The translations under genes and the position numbers were made by a program. Positions 1 to 9,153 of a stretch of DNA of 64,000 bases are shown here, one piece after another; the first letter of the stretch is position 1; each line of letters opens with the position of its first letter. The notes under the pieces were generated by a model that was given only the letters and a program-made list of their open reading frames with translations, was not told the DNA's origin and searched no databases. Where the stretch lies: the NCBI RefSeq assembly GCF_000020665.1, contig NC_011071.1, positions 2,222,501-2,286,500 on the forward strand, read 5' to 3'. This DNA is from Stenotrophomonas maltophilia R551-3 (GTDB lineage Bacteria > Pseudomonadota > Gammaproteobacteria > Xanthomonadales > Xanthomonadaceae).

Positions 1-31
1 CTGCTGACCCCATATCCCAGAGATCGCCAAA

Positions 32-523
32 ATGACCCGTCGTGTTCTGTTCCTTTGTACCGGCAATTCCGCGCGCAGCGTGTTGGCCGAATCGACCCTG
101 AAAATGTGGGGCGAAGGCCGCTATCAGTCCTTCAGTGCAGGCAGCCAGCCAGCCGGTCGGGTCAATCCGTTCGCCATTGCCCAATTGCAGCGCGAGGGCT
201 TCCCGGTGGAGGGCCTGCGCAGCAAGTCCTGGGACGAATTTGCCGAAGCGGATGCTGCTGCCATGGATCTGATTGTCACCGTGTGCGACAGCGCGGCCGC
301 TGAGGCGTGCCCGGTTGTGTTTGGCGATTTCGTGCGCGTGCACTGGGGCCTGTTCGACCCGGCCGGTGTGGAAGGCTCGGATGCACAGAAGGCTGAAGCG
401 TTCGACCGGGCACATCAGATCATCAAGGCCCGGCTGAAGGCCTTCCTGGAGATTCCTGACGGGGCATGGGATGACCGTGAGTCTCTCAAGGCCCAGCTTG
501 ATCCGATTGCGCAGATCCACTGA
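32..523 (+). CDS. arsC: Arsenate reductase, thioredoxin-coupled LMW-phosphatase type
   Basis: 163 aa. Reduces arsenate to arsenite in the cytoplasm. The N-terminal phosphatase loop C9-TGNSA-R15-S and the two further cysteines C85 and C93 ([10 protein letters not shown]) match the catalytic and redox cysteines of the thioredoxin-dependent ArsC family, not the glutaredoxin type. It is the first complete gene of a tight operon: the arsenite exporter follows after 20 bp, then a thioredoxin reductase that could recycle the reductant. A TGA at positions 5-7 may be the stop of an upstream cistron (arsR would be usual there), but that gene lies outside the window. A second, similar arsC lies at 3663-4196 on the other strand. 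Confidence 0.9.
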   Translation: MTRRVLFLCTGNSARSVLAESTLKMWGEGRYQSFSAGSQPAGRVNPFAIAQLQREGFPVEGLRSKSWDEFAEADAAAMDLIVTVCDSAAAEACPVVFGDFVRVHWGLFDPAGVEGSDAQKAEAFDRAHQIIKARLKAFLEIPDGAWDDRESLKAQLDPIAQIH

Positions 524-543
524 CCGTCTTCCCGGAAAACCCC

Positions 544-1602
544 ATGACCACTGACACCTCCCGCCTGTCGTTTCTGGACCGGTACCTGACGCTCTGGATC
601 TTCGCCGCCATGGCGCTCGGCGTCGGCCTGGGCGCGATGTTCGAAGGCGTGCCCAGCGCGTTGAACAGCCTTTCCGTGGGGTCGACCAACATCCCGATCG
701 CCATTGGCCTGATCCTGATGATGTACCCGCCACTGGCCAAGGTGAAGTACGAGGAACTGCCCACCGTCTTTGCCGACAAGCGCGTGCTGATGCTCTCGCT
801 GCTGCAGAACTGGATCGTGGGCCCGTTCCTGATGTTTGGCCTGGCCGTGCTGTTCCTGCGCGACTACCCCGAGTACATGACCGGCCTGATCCTGATCGGC
901 CTGGCGCGCTGCATCGCCATGGTGCTGGTGTGGAACCAGCTGGCCCGCGGCGACGGCCAGTACGTGGCCGGCCTGGTGGCATTCAACTCGATCTTCCAGA
1001 TCGCGCTGTTCAGCGTCTACGCGTGGTTCTTCCTTTCCTGGTTGCCGCCGGTGTTCGGACTGCAGGGCAGCGTCATCGATGTCAGCGTCTGGACCATCGC
1101 AGAGGCGGTTCTGATCTACCTGGGCATCCCGTTCCTGGCCGGTTTCCTCACCAGTCGATGGCTGAAGGCGCGCAAGGGCGTGCAGTGGTATGAAGAGAAG
1201 TTCCTGCCTGCCATCAGCCCGATAACGCTCGCCGCACTACTGTTCACCATCGTGGCGATGTTCAGCCTGAAAGGCGGTGACGTACTGCGGATTCCCATGG
1301 ACGCGGTGCGCATCGCGATCCCGCTGACGTTGTACTTCATCATCCAGTTCGTCATCAGCTTCTTCATGGGCAAGCTGATCGCCAAGGATTATCCACGCAC
1401 CACTGCGATCGCGTTCACCGCGGCAGGCAACAACTTCGAACTGGCCATCGCGGTAGCCATCGCGGCCTTCGGCCTGGCCTCGCCGGTCGCCTTCGCCGCC
1501 GTCATCGGCCCGCTGGTGGAAGTGCCGGTACTGATCCTGCTGGTCCATGTCGCCCTGCGGCTGGGCAAGCGCTACTTTCCTGCCGACGCACGGAGCCGCT
1601 GA
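544..1602 (+). CDS. acr3: ACR3-family arsenite efflux transporter
   Basis: 352 aa integral inner-membrane protein with about ten hydrophobic segments, the usual ACR3 length. It exports arsenite made by the neighbouring reductase. The conserved transport cysteine is C123 in [12 protein letters not shown], and the conserved acidic residue near the end is present in GPLVEVPVL. This is the ACR3 family, distinct from the 12-TM ArsB family despite the frequent label arsB. The start ATG follows arsC by 20 bp and the stop lies 3 bp before the next gene, so co-transcription is very likely. Confidence 0.93.
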   Translation: MTTDTSRLSFLDRYLTLWIFAAMALGVGLGAMFEGVPSALNSLSVGSTNIPIAIGLILMMYPPLAKVKYEELPTVFADKRVLMLSLLQNWIVGPFLMFGLAVLFLRDYPEYMTGLILIGLARCIAMVLVWNQLARGDGQYVAGLVAFNSIFQIALFSVYAWFFLSWLPPVFGLQGSVIDVSVWTIAEAVLIYLGIPFLAGFLTSRWLKARKGVQWYEEKFLPAISPITLAALLFTIVAMFSLKGGDVLRIPMDAVRIAIPLTLYFIIQFVISFFMGKLIAKDYPRTTAIAFTAAGNNFELAIAVAIAAFGLASPVAFAAVIGPLVEVPVLILLVHVALRLGKRYFPADARSR

Positions 1603-2592
<990 letters not shown>

Positions 2593-2616
2593 GTGCAGCG
2601 ATGTGAGGAATTCCAG

Positions 2617-3702
2617 ATGGACAGCGTCGATGTGGTGGTGATCGGAGGTGGGCAGGCGGGTCTTTCGGCTGGCTACTTCCTGCGTCGCAGCGGGCTGTCC
2701 TATGTGATTCTTGATGCTGAAACGTCACCTGGTGGGGCGTGGCAGCATGCGTGGAAATCCTTGCATCTGTTCTCGCCGGCGGGCTGGAGCTCGATTCCCG
2801 GTTGGCCGATGCCCGCCACCCGGGAACCGTACCCTTCGCAGGCGGAAGTGCTGGACTACCTCACGCGCTACGAGCACAAATATGCACTGCCCGTCATCCG
2901 TCCCGTGCAGGTGGAACGCGTCAGTCGTTCGGGAACCCGGCTGCTGGTGGAAGCAGATGACGGCCGACAGTGGCATACGCGTGCAGTGATAAGCGCCACA
3001 GGTACCTGGCAGCATCCCTACACGCCCGACTATGAAGGTATGGACGCATTCGGCGGCGTGCAGCTGCACTCGGCCCACTACAGCCATCCTGGATCCTTTG
3101 CCGGAATGCGCGTGGCGATCATCGGCAGCGGCAACTCAGGGGCACAGATTCTGGCCGAGGTATCAAAGGTGGCCAACACCACTTGGATCACCCAAGGCAA
3201 GCCAGCCTTCCTGGCCGACGATGTGGACGGGCGCGTTCTGTTCGCACGCGCAACCGAGAAGTGGAGGGCCCAGCAGGAAGGCCGCGAACCGGATGTTCCG
3301 CAGGGTGGTTTTGGCGACATCGTCATGGTGCCGCCGGTGGTGGATGCACGGCGCCGCGGTGTACTGGTCTCCATGCCGCCACCCGTCCGTTTCACCGCCA
3401 CCGGCATACAGTGGGCAGATGGCAGCGAACGCAACTTGGACGCCGTGATCTGGTGCACCGGCTTCCGGCCGGCGTTGTCGTACCTGGAAGGAATGGGCAT
3501 GGTCAACGCCCTGGGTCGGATCGACGTGGATGACACCCAGGTCCGTTCGGTCGCAGAGCCGTCGGTCTGGCTGCTTGGGTATGGCGACTGGAATGGCGCA
3601 GCCTCGGCCACGCTGATCGGGGTGACCCGATACGCGCGCGAGGCAGTAAGGCAAATCAGCGACTACGTCGGGGCTGTTTCTCCGCTGTCATCTGGCGCGT
3701 GA
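2617..3702 (+). CDS. arsO: ArsO-like flavin-containing monooxygenase
   Basis: 361 aa from the ATG at 2617, chosen because TGAGGA at 2604-2609 is well placed; an in-frame GTG at 2593 lacks such a site. N-terminal FAD motif GGGQAGLSAGYFL, and a second Rossmann motif GSGNSGAQIL near residue 170 for NAD(P)H. This matches flavoprotein monooxygenases often found in ars operons as ArsO, whose exact substrate is not settled; YhlA/CzcO-type oxidoreductases are close relatives. It lies 24 bp after trxB on the same strand. Its last 40 bp overlap the end of the convergent second arsC, so the two transcripts run into each other. Confidence 0.8.
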   Translation: MDSVDVVVIGGGQAGLSAGYFLRRSGLSYVILDAETSPGGAWQHAWKSLHLFSPAGWSSIPGWPMPATREPYPSQAEVLDYLTRYEHKYALPVIRPVQVERVSRSGTRLLVEADDGRQWHTRAVISATGTWQHPYTPDYEGMDAFGGVQLHSAHYSHPGSFAGMRVAIIGSGNSGAQILAEVSKVANTTWITQGKPAFLADDVDGRVLFARATEKWRAQQEGREPDVPQGGFGDIVMVPPVVDARRRGVLVSMPPPVRFTATGIQWADGSERNLDAVIWCTGFRPALSYLEGMGMVNALGRIDVDDTQVRSVAEPSVWLLGYGDWNGAASATLIGVTRYAREAVRQISDYVGAVSPLSSGA

Positions 3703-4196
3703 GCCTCGGCGCCATTGCCGAGCGCCCGCACCTGCGATTGCAGGGTCATGCGGTCCAGCGCTTCAGGCTTGAGCGCCAACAGCAGTCCCAGACGGTGCTG
3801 GAGCTGGTGAAGCGTGCTGAGGAACGCCTTGTGGACCTGCTCCGCGCTGCCCTGCACTGCGGCCGGGTCGGGGATACCCCAGTGGGCGGTAACCGGGTGA
3901 CCTGGCCACACTGGACACGCTTCACCCGCGGCGCGATCGCACACGGTCACGATGAGATCCATCTGCGGTGCTTCCGGATCTGCGAATGCCTCCCACGGCT
4001 TGCTGGACAGCCCGGCAACGTCGAACCCAATCTCTGAGAGCACCTGCAGGGCAACTGGATGAACTACGCCTTTGGGGTGACTGCCGGCACTGTAAGCGCG
4101 GATACGTTCACGCCCTAAATGGTTGGCCAGTGCTTCGGCAAGAATGCTGCGCGCCGAGTTGCCTGTGCAGAGGAACAGAACATTCAGGGTACGCAT
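3663..4196 (-). CDS. arsC: Second thioredoxin-type arsenate reductase
   Basis: 177 aa paralogue of the arsC at 32-523, with C10-TGNSA-R16-S and cysteines C86 and C94 (VCDRAAGEAC). The C-terminus carries about 15 extra residues (GNGAEAHAPDDSGETAPT) not in the first copy. It is transcribed towards the ars operon and overlaps arsO by 40 bp at the 3' end. The upstream region on its strand contains the palindrome GAATATTC at 4218-4225, resembling ArsR-type sites; regulation by ArsR is only a guess. LMW protein-tyrosine phosphatase is the alternative, but the extra redox cysteines favour arsenate reductase. Confidence 0.87.
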   Translation of the reverse strand: MRTLNVLFLCTGNSARSILAEALANHLGRERIRAYSAGSHPKGVVHPVALQVLSEIGFDVAGLSSKPWEAFADPEAPQMDLIVTVCDRAAGEACPVWPGHPVTAHWGIPDPAAVQGSAEQVHKAFLSTLHQLQHRLGLLLALKPEALDRMTLQSQVRALGNGAEAHAPDDSGETAPT

Positions 4197-4516
4197 GTCA
4201 TCTCAACCATTTATCTGGAATATTCGAAGTATTGCCTTGCCATATGTCAGTTCGATTACTGCCGGGATGGAAAGCGGGCACTCTACTGTACCCGCTGGCA
4301 TTATTGAGCCCGAACGCCTTCACGGTTGCGCCGTGCTCCTGCTTCTTCATCACGATCCGAACATGCCACCCACGAGTGGGTCGATTGAATTGCGTCTACC
4401 GGTTGAATCCAAGGCCAGAAGCGAACCTCCGCCTACCCCCGATAAACATCCCTTATCGCGACTGGACTGACTTGGCAGGCAAAACGTTTTTTTGCGCAAC
4501 CACCAGCCTTCTCACG
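4197..4516. other. Intergenic stretch without a recognisable gene
   Basis: 320 bp with no open frame that looks coding by codon bias. It holds the presumed promoter of the second arsC near its left edge, including GAATATTC at 4218-4225, and is less GC-rich than its surroundings around 4320-4510. I see no convincing terminator hairpin. Confidence 0.5.
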
Positions 4517-4626
4517 TCACCCACAGGCGCAGAGAACTGCAGTCCTCTGCGCCGGCTCCCAAAGCACGTAGCTGTCCCCCAAGCGCCCCACCAAACCCAG
4601 GCTGCCTTGCACCCTCTCGTCAATAG

Positions 4627-5169
4627 TCACGTTGACCGTGACTCGCTGCTGCCAGAAGTAATCGCCTTGGCGCGCTCGAAGCCAAGCCAGTTTGACGAGA
4701 TCGGGACATAGACAATCATCACGAGCGCATAGACCAGCCACGGTGAGTCCTTCACCGCGGCCGGCAACACTGGGGACAGGCGTACTGCCATTGCACATAT
4801 GCCCGTTAGTGCCACACCTATCAGAACGGGCCAGGCATTGGACCACCAAAGCAAGGCACCCATTCCAACAAGACAAAGAGCCAGGGTCAGCCACATCAGC
4901 AGATTGGCTTGGGACGGCGCCGCTGTCACCTTCCTCTCGACCCAGCCTCCAAGCAGCAGCGCAATCAGTATGAAGAACAACACCATGCCGATCCCAGCAA
5001 GCCCTGCCAGCGCAAGCTCACTTACCGCAACAAACTGAAAGGGATCCAGGCCGAAGTGGCCCCAATACGCCTTCAGATAGAAGGCGCCTTGAATCAATCC
5101 GAACGTGACGAGCGCCGAACCCCATCCAGCAACATCGGCCATCGTCAGTGTCTTTTTCGTACGCTCCAT
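4627..5169 (-). CDS. Four-helix membrane protein, probably frameshifted at the C-terminus
   Basis: 180 aa as it reads here, from the ATG at 5169 with the good site GGAAGGGGA just upstream; 5202 is an alternative in-frame start with no such site. Four hydrophobic segments are visible (around residues 10-30, 40-70, 85-125 and 140-165). No family is recognised. The last 17 codons read poorly, while the adjacent reading frame continues as a protein-like tail ending in GRLGDSYVLWEP and so on, with a stop at 4517. One missing base near 4665-4690 would join them to about 215 aa. The gene is divergent from the TPR gene at 5337. Confidence 0.6.
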   Translation of the reverse strand: MERTKKTLTMADVAGWGSALVTFGLIQGAFYLKAYWGHFGLDPFQFVAVSELALAGLAGIGMVLFFILIALLLGGWVERKVTAAPSQANLLMWLTLALCLVGMGALLWWSNAWPVLIGVALTGICAMAVRLSPVLPAAVKDSPWLVYALVMIVYVPISSNWLGFERAKAITSGSSESRST

Positions 5170-5244
5170 GTATCCCCTTCCACCAGTGCAGCCCCGGCAC
5201 ATGCTGACATGCAGTGCTCTGCCTCGCAGAATCCACCCCGTTAA

Positions 5245-5258
5245 CGTGACGCGTCACG
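5245..5258. repeat. 14-bp perfect palindrome, copy 1
   Basis: CGTGACGCGTCACG is its own reverse complement and lies in the divergent gap between the membrane protein gene (start 5169) and the TPR gene (start 5337). An identical copy with a similar flank (TTAAC here, TTAGC there) is at 60184-60197. It could be an operator; no factor can be named. Confidence 0.6.
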
Positions 5259-5336
5259 CCCGATCACCCCACCGCATTGGCGCCCCTCCCCACGCCATCT
5301 ATAGTGCCAGTCCCCCACAAGGACGAGGCAGCTCAC

Positions 5337-6092
5337 ATGCCCTATATCGGAATCGGACTCCACGTACTGGCGGCCATCTACTTCGCGGTGCACGCCATCC
5401 GCTCGGGCCAGAGCCTCTATTGGCTCATCCTGCTCTTCTCGTTCCCGCTGCTGGGCAGCGTCGTCTACTTCCTGGCGATCTACTTCCCGGAAGCCCGCAA
5501 CTCGCGCGGCGCGCGGCAGGCAATCCGCTCCGCCAAGCAGCTCATTGACCCGGGCCAAGACCTGCGTAACGCACGCGCTGATCTGTCGCGAACGCCCACC
5601 GTGCAGAACCGGGTTCGTCTTGGCATGACGCTGCTGGATGCCGGCCAGGCGGAGGAAGCCAGAGCTCTGCTTGAGCAGGCGGCCAGCTCGCCGCTGGGCG
5701 ACGATCCCTACATTCTTACCGGCCTCGCGCGTGCCCACCTTGAGTCCGGGCACGCCGCACTTGCAGTCGAGACGCTGGACGGCCTGTTCGCCCGCCACTC
5801 GGACGTGCGCCGCAAGCCGGAACAGACCCTGCTCCATGCACAGGCATTGGCCGCCACCCAGTCGCCCGACGCCCGCGCCGCGTTCGAGCGCGCTGTGGAA
5901 TGCGGAAACGATGCGGCCGCCCGCTGCCTGTACGCCGAATGGCTGATGGCACAACCGCAGCCCGCCGACCGCGAGCAGGCCCGCAGCCTGTTCGCCAGCA
6001 TCATCGACGATGCCCAGCACTGGTCGCGCCATGCGCGCAGCCACAATGCCGCGTGGCTGGAGCGGACCAAGGTCGCGTTGAAGGGCTACTGA
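5337..6092 (+). CDS. Membrane-anchored TPR-like protein
   Basis: 251 aa from the ATG at 5337, preceded by AAGGACGAG. Two hydrophobic segments at about residues 5-20 and 25-45 anchor the N-terminus in the inner membrane. The rest is alpha-helical with tetratricopeptide-like repeats (for example RVRLGMTLLDAGQAEEARAL and LTGLARAHLESGHAALAVE). TPR domains mediate protein-protein contacts; no specific partner is suggested by the neighbours. TATAGT at 5300-5305 is a possible -10 element. Confidence 0.75.
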   Translation: MPYIGIGLHVLAAIYFAVHAIRSGQSLYWLILLFSFPLLGSVVYFLAIYFPEARNSRGARQAIRSAKQLIDPGQDLRNARADLSRTPTVQNRVRLGMTLLDAGQAEEARALLEQAASSPLGDDPYILTGLARAHLESGHAALAVETLDGLFARHSDVRRKPEQTLLHAQALAATQSPDARAAFERAVECGNDAAARCLYAEWLMAQPQPADREQARSLFASIIDDAQHWSRHARSHNAAWLERTKVALKGY

Positions 6093-6318
6093 CGCCTGGC
6101 GGCCTTTGGCAATTCTGTCGCATCCGCCTCGCTCATGGCCTCGCCGGGCGGATGCCGACAGTCCGCAGGCCCATGCCGCCGACATCGCCGACAGCCTTGC
6201 AGCGCAACGCTCCAGCCTCATTGCGCCGTCTGCAACGATTCTGAAAATGTTGAAAGTGGTGTCGGCATCGGCCTTACTGCATTGGCATCACACATAGGTC
6301 CGCGTATTCCTTGCCGTG
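6093..6318. other. Intergenic stretch upstream of the structured leader
   Basis: 226 bp with no credible gene. A promoter for the downstream small-protein gene would be expected here, but I cannot pick out a clear -35/-10 pair. Confidence 0.4.
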
Positions 6319-6535
6319 CCACCGTGCATCGGTGGTCGGGATTCGAAACCCCGGTTGTGTGGATGTTGCTCGCACTTGCCAGCCGGCACCGCTACGCGCG
6401 GTGTCGGCTGGCAATCCGTCGGCCAGCTATGGCGGGCGGTGCGTGGAGGCCTTGCGCCTGCCCGGTCATCCACACACGGGGTTTCGAACCATGCACCGTC
6501 CGCCACCTTTATCGGTGGCGGCTTCTGCCTGCACG
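6319..6535 (+). ncRNA. Highly structured leader of the 6549 gene (possible cis-acting RNA or DNA element)
   Basis: Several nested inverted repeats end just before the start codon. The outer stem pairs 6342-6353 with 6477-6488 (12 of 12, TTCGAAACCCCG) and continues after a small bulge as 6357-6365 with 6467-6475 (9 of 9). Inside it, 6376-6392 pairs with 6398-6414 (16 of 17 plus one G-U) around a 5-nt loop. Flanking hairpins are CCACCG/CGGTGG at 6319-6335 and CCGCCACC/GGTGGCGG at 6500-6521. GTGCAT at 6324-6329 can also pair with ATGCAC at 6491-6496, giving an alternative fold. AAGGAG follows at 6537-6542. Function unknown. Confidence 0.6.
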
Positions 6536-6548
6536 CAAGGAGCCAGCC

Positions 6549-6905
6549 ATGACCCAGCCCCACTCCCCTGCCCCGCACCCGATCCGCGACGCACCGGACA
6601 ACGGCCCCGCACTGGATCCAAACACGCTCATCGCCCTGCTGCACAGCATCGGCTCCGGCGCTGCGTCCGATGGCCAGCCCTGGCCAGAGCGCCACCAGAT
6701 GCCCGGCCGACGGCTCGCCCTCGCCGACACCGACTGTTCGCTGGCCGGCCTTCGCGTGGTATTGGAGATCCTGCTGGCCGCACAGCGGGCCCGAGAGAAC
6801 GGCGAGCTGGAGCAATACGTCGGCCCGCGGGTGATGGAAGGCCTGATCATGGCCGGATTGGGGCTGGCGGCACACGCCAGCACACGGGTACGCCCGGACG
6901 GCTGA
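6549..6905 (+). CDS. Small soluble protein of unknown function behind a structured leader
   Basis: 118 aa from the ATG at 6549, 6 nt after AAGGAG. The N-terminal 45 residues are proline-rich and probably disordered. The C-terminal half is helical, with two amphipathic stretches (DCSLAGLRVVLEILLAAQRA, then VMEGLIMAGLGLAAHA). It faintly recalls the small DUF3077/DUF6124-like proteins of pseudomonads, but I cannot confirm that. There is no signal peptide or membrane segment. The long hairpin-rich leader is its most distinctive property. The following gene begins directly at the base after its stop. Confidence 0.65.
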   Translation: MTQPHSPAPHPIRDAPDNGPALDPNTLIALLHSIGSGAASDGQPWPERHQMPGRRLALADTDCSLAGLRVVLEILLAAQRARENGELEQYVGPRVMEGLIMAGLGLAAHASTRVRPDG

Positions 6906-7376
6906 GTGGCGCGGTATTTCTGGGCGGCCACCGCGCTCTGTCTCGTCGCAGTGGTTGCGGCACAGGCGCAGTGGCCGGCGCCACCGGTGCCCTCGCCTGT
7001 CGGGTTTCAAAGCATCAACGACGATCGATTCTCACAACTGCGCCGCCAAGCGATCCAGTTCGTGGAGTCTCGGCCACGACAGGGCTTCCAGTTTGTCGAG
7101 CGGCATCGAGATGCCGAGTTCCAGATTCATTGCCGAGGCGTGCCGGTGCTCTTGCTGGAGAGGCGCTCGCGACATCTGCTGTTGCGTGTCTCACTGGACG
7201 CGAAGCAGCGGGCGCCCGCCGTTGTGCGGTTGCGGGCGCTCCTCCAATGGCAACTGGAGCCGTTGGATTACCTAGAGCAGGTGCTGGCTGGTGTGCCGGA
7301 ACCTGTTCTGTTGGATCGGGTGCTGCAGATGTTCGCGGGCGAGGTGCCTGAGGGGGTGCGATGTGGCATGCCGTAG
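6906..7376 (+). CDS. Hypothetical secreted protein
   Basis: 156 aa from a GTG immediately after the previous stop; no clear ribosome binding site, so translational coupling is possible. The first 22 residues form a plausible signal peptide (hydrophobic core ALCLVAVVAA, then AQA). No domain is recognised in the rest. High G/C at third positions supports it being real. Its TAG stop codon is part of the GTAG head of a REP hairpin at 7373-7397. Confidence 0.45.
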   Translation: MARYFWAATALCLVAVVAAQAQWPAPPVPSPVGFQSINDDRFSQLRRQAIQFVESRPRQGFQFVERHRDAEFQIHCRGVPVLLLERRSRHLLLRVSLDAKQRAPAVVRLRALLQWQLEPLDYLEQVLAGVPEPVLLDRVLQMFAGEVPEGVRCGMP

Positions 7377-7397
7377 TCGAGCCTGGCTCGACGCTAC
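7373..7397 (+). repeat. SMAG-like REP hairpin
   Basis: GTAG head followed by a perfect 8-bp stem, GTCGAGCC (7376-7383) with GGCTCGAC (7385-7392), ending in CTAC. This is the form of the GTAG-type repetitive extragenic palindromes of S. maltophilia. Its TAG serves as the stop of the preceding gene. Confidence 0.65.
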
Positions 7398-7480
7398 AGA
7401 GCCGCGGGCTGCGAGGGTTGGGGCTCCGGCTCTGCCGCTGGTCACCAGCGCGACGGGCATTGGCGCCGTGATCATGCGGC

Positions 7481-8107
7481 TCACCCCCCGGCATCGATCC
7501 AGCCCGCAAGGCGCGCACGCGCGAGATCTTCTGGCGTGTCGATATCCAGGCCCAGCTCCGGCGCTTGAAGGGCATGCACGGCATCGATGGGAAGCTGCCT
7601 CAAGCGCGCTCCGAAGCCGTGGTCACCGCTTGCACCCACCTGATTGAACCATGCGCGCGGCACCACTGCAGGAACGCCAAGGACGTTCCCGTGACGGCTG
7701 CCAGCGCACCCTGACGCCGAGGCGCGGGCACCCAAAAGCAACGCCTGCAGATGGGAGTGCTCGATCGCAGGCTGGTCGCATGCCACGACCATCACGGCGG
7801 CCACTGCGGGCAGCAGGTGTGTGCCTGCAACCTGCAGGCTGCTGGCCAGGCCGCTTTCCCAGTGGTGGTTGGTTACCGGGGTGGCATCCAGCCCGGCAAT
7901 GCTGGATGTCACGTCCTGTGCGTTCCCGCCCACCACCACCAGCACCTGCGAAGGCGCGAGCTCCAAGGCCAACCGCACTACGCGATGTACAAGGGTCTCG
8001 CCCTGCCGGGTCAGCAGCTGCTTGGGCTGGCCAAGCCGGGTGCTGCCGCCCGCAGCAAGCACCACGACCGCATGCGCGGACGTCACCTGCCGGCCGTGCT
8101 GCGCCAT
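7481..8107 (-). CDS. mocA: MocA-like molybdenum cofactor cytidylyltransferase
   Basis: 208 aa nucleotidyltransferase of the MobA/MocA superfamily. The signature LAAGGSTRLGQPKQLL is at residues 17-32 and the metal-binding ACDQP motif near residue 110. MocA makes molybdopterin cytosine dinucleotide, the cofactor of bacterial xanthine/aldehyde oxidoreductases. Its start overlaps the end of the XdhC gene by 25 bp, placing it last in the pao operon. That context supports MocA (CTP) over MobA (GTP). Confidence 0.82.
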   Translation of the reverse strand: MAQHGRQVTSAHAVVVLAAGGSTRLGQPKQLLTRQGETLVHRVVRLALELAPSQVLVVVGGNAQDVTSSIAGLDATPVTNHHWESGLASSLQVAGTHLLPAVAAVMVVACDQPAIEHSHLQALLLGARASASGCAGSRHGNVLGVPAVVPRAWFNQVGASGDHGFGARLRQLPIDAVHALQAPELGLDIDTPEDLARARLAGWIDAGG

Positions 8108-9150
8108 TGCTGCAGCTGTGCGGCGATGCTGAGCGCGATCGCCTCTGGCCCCCGCCCTCCGATGTTGAGGCCGACCGGTGATCGAAGTCTCGGGGACAGG
8201 CGGTGGCGCTGATCCGGTGTCAGCAGCTTGAACAGATCCTCACGCCTTCGCCGCGGACCCAGAAGTCCAATAAAGGCAACCTCGGTATCGGCCAGGGCCA
8301 CCAGTGCCTCGCGGTCCAGCTCGAAGTCGTGGTGCATCACCAGCACCGCGTCGCACGGGTCGGCATGGAGGGCCTCGGCCGGGCTCGCCTGGAGCTGTGC
8401 ATCCGCGCCCTGCCCCGCTGAGGACCAGCGCGCTCGTCGTTCGGCCACGCTGACCCGCCATCCCAGCCCCCGCAGCAACGGAACCAGGAAGGGCGTTTCT
8501 GGACCACCCCCCAACACCAGGGCCCGCGGAAGCCGGGGCAACGGCAAACGCCACGCTGCTTCTCCAAAGGGCTGCGTGCCGTCCATCGGATTCAGCTGCC
8601 ATGCCTGCTCGCGATGGCCGGCGCGGAAGACGATCTGCCCCGACGTGCGAAGGTCGCGCTGGAGTGACACCCCCTCGCGGAGCCATGCCTCAATCACGGC
8701 GTCGATGCCGGTCATGGCACGCAATGGCAGCAGCGCAATCCGAAGCCGGCCGCGGCACCCGAGTGCGGACCCACTCAGCAGGTCGTCGTCACTGCGGGTG
8801 TCGATCTCGATCCAGTCGACCTGCCCTGCCGCGCTCACCTGCTCCGCGCGGCGCGCGAGCTCGGGCTCCAGGCATCCGCCGCTGAGCCAGCCGACCTGGC
8901 TGCCGTTGCAGAACAGCACCATGTCGCCGGCACCGGCGTAGGTGGAGCCATCGGTTTCCAGCACCAGCGCGAGCACGGCGTGCTCCCCCGCGCGCACGCG
9001 CGTCAAGGCAGCTTCGAGCACGCCGCGCGGGCTGCCTTCGGTGAGGAAGCCCGGCGCTGCCGACAGGAGCACGGCAGGATCCCCGGGCTCCACTCCCGCT
9101 GCCGCAGAGGCCTCCAGGACGGGTGAGGCCACGGGTCGGTCCATGCGCAA
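8083..9150 (-). CDS. paoD: XdhC/CoxI-family cofactor insertion chaperone (PaoD-like)
   Basis: 355 aa. XdhC-family proteins bind the sulfurated molybdenum cofactor and deliver it to the large subunit of the matching oxidoreductase. The N-terminal CoxI-type segment contains SGGCLEPELA, and a C-terminal Rossmann motif LVLGGGPETPFL lies near residue 215. It is 3 bp after the molybdenum subunit gene and overlaps mocA by 25 bp. In E. coli the equivalent protein is PaoD. Confidence 0.85.
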   Translation of the reverse strand: MRMDRPVASPVLEASAAAGVEPGDPAVLLSAAPGFLTEGSPRGVLEAALTRVRAGEHAVLALVLETDGSTYAGAGDMVLFCNGSQVGWLSGGCLEPELARRAEQVSAAGQVDWIEIDTRSDDDLLSGSALGCRGRLRIALLPLRAMTGIDAVIEAWLREGVSLQRDLRTSGQIVFRAGHREQAWQLNPMDGTQPFGEAAWRLPLPRLPRALVLGGGPETPFLVPLLRGLGWRVSVAERRARWSSAGQGADAQLQASPAEALHADPCDAVLVMHHDFELDREALVALADTEVAFIGLLGPRRRREDLFKLLTPDQRHRLSPRLRSPVGLNIGGRGPEAIALSIAAQLQQWRSTAGR

Positions 9151-9153
9151 CGG

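Noticed and set aside
6336..6352. tRNA T-arm-like sequence (GGGATTCGAAACCC)
   Set aside because: It comes from the palindromic TTCGAA of the outer stem; no acceptor stem, anticodon arm or CCA context is present, so it is not a tRNA.
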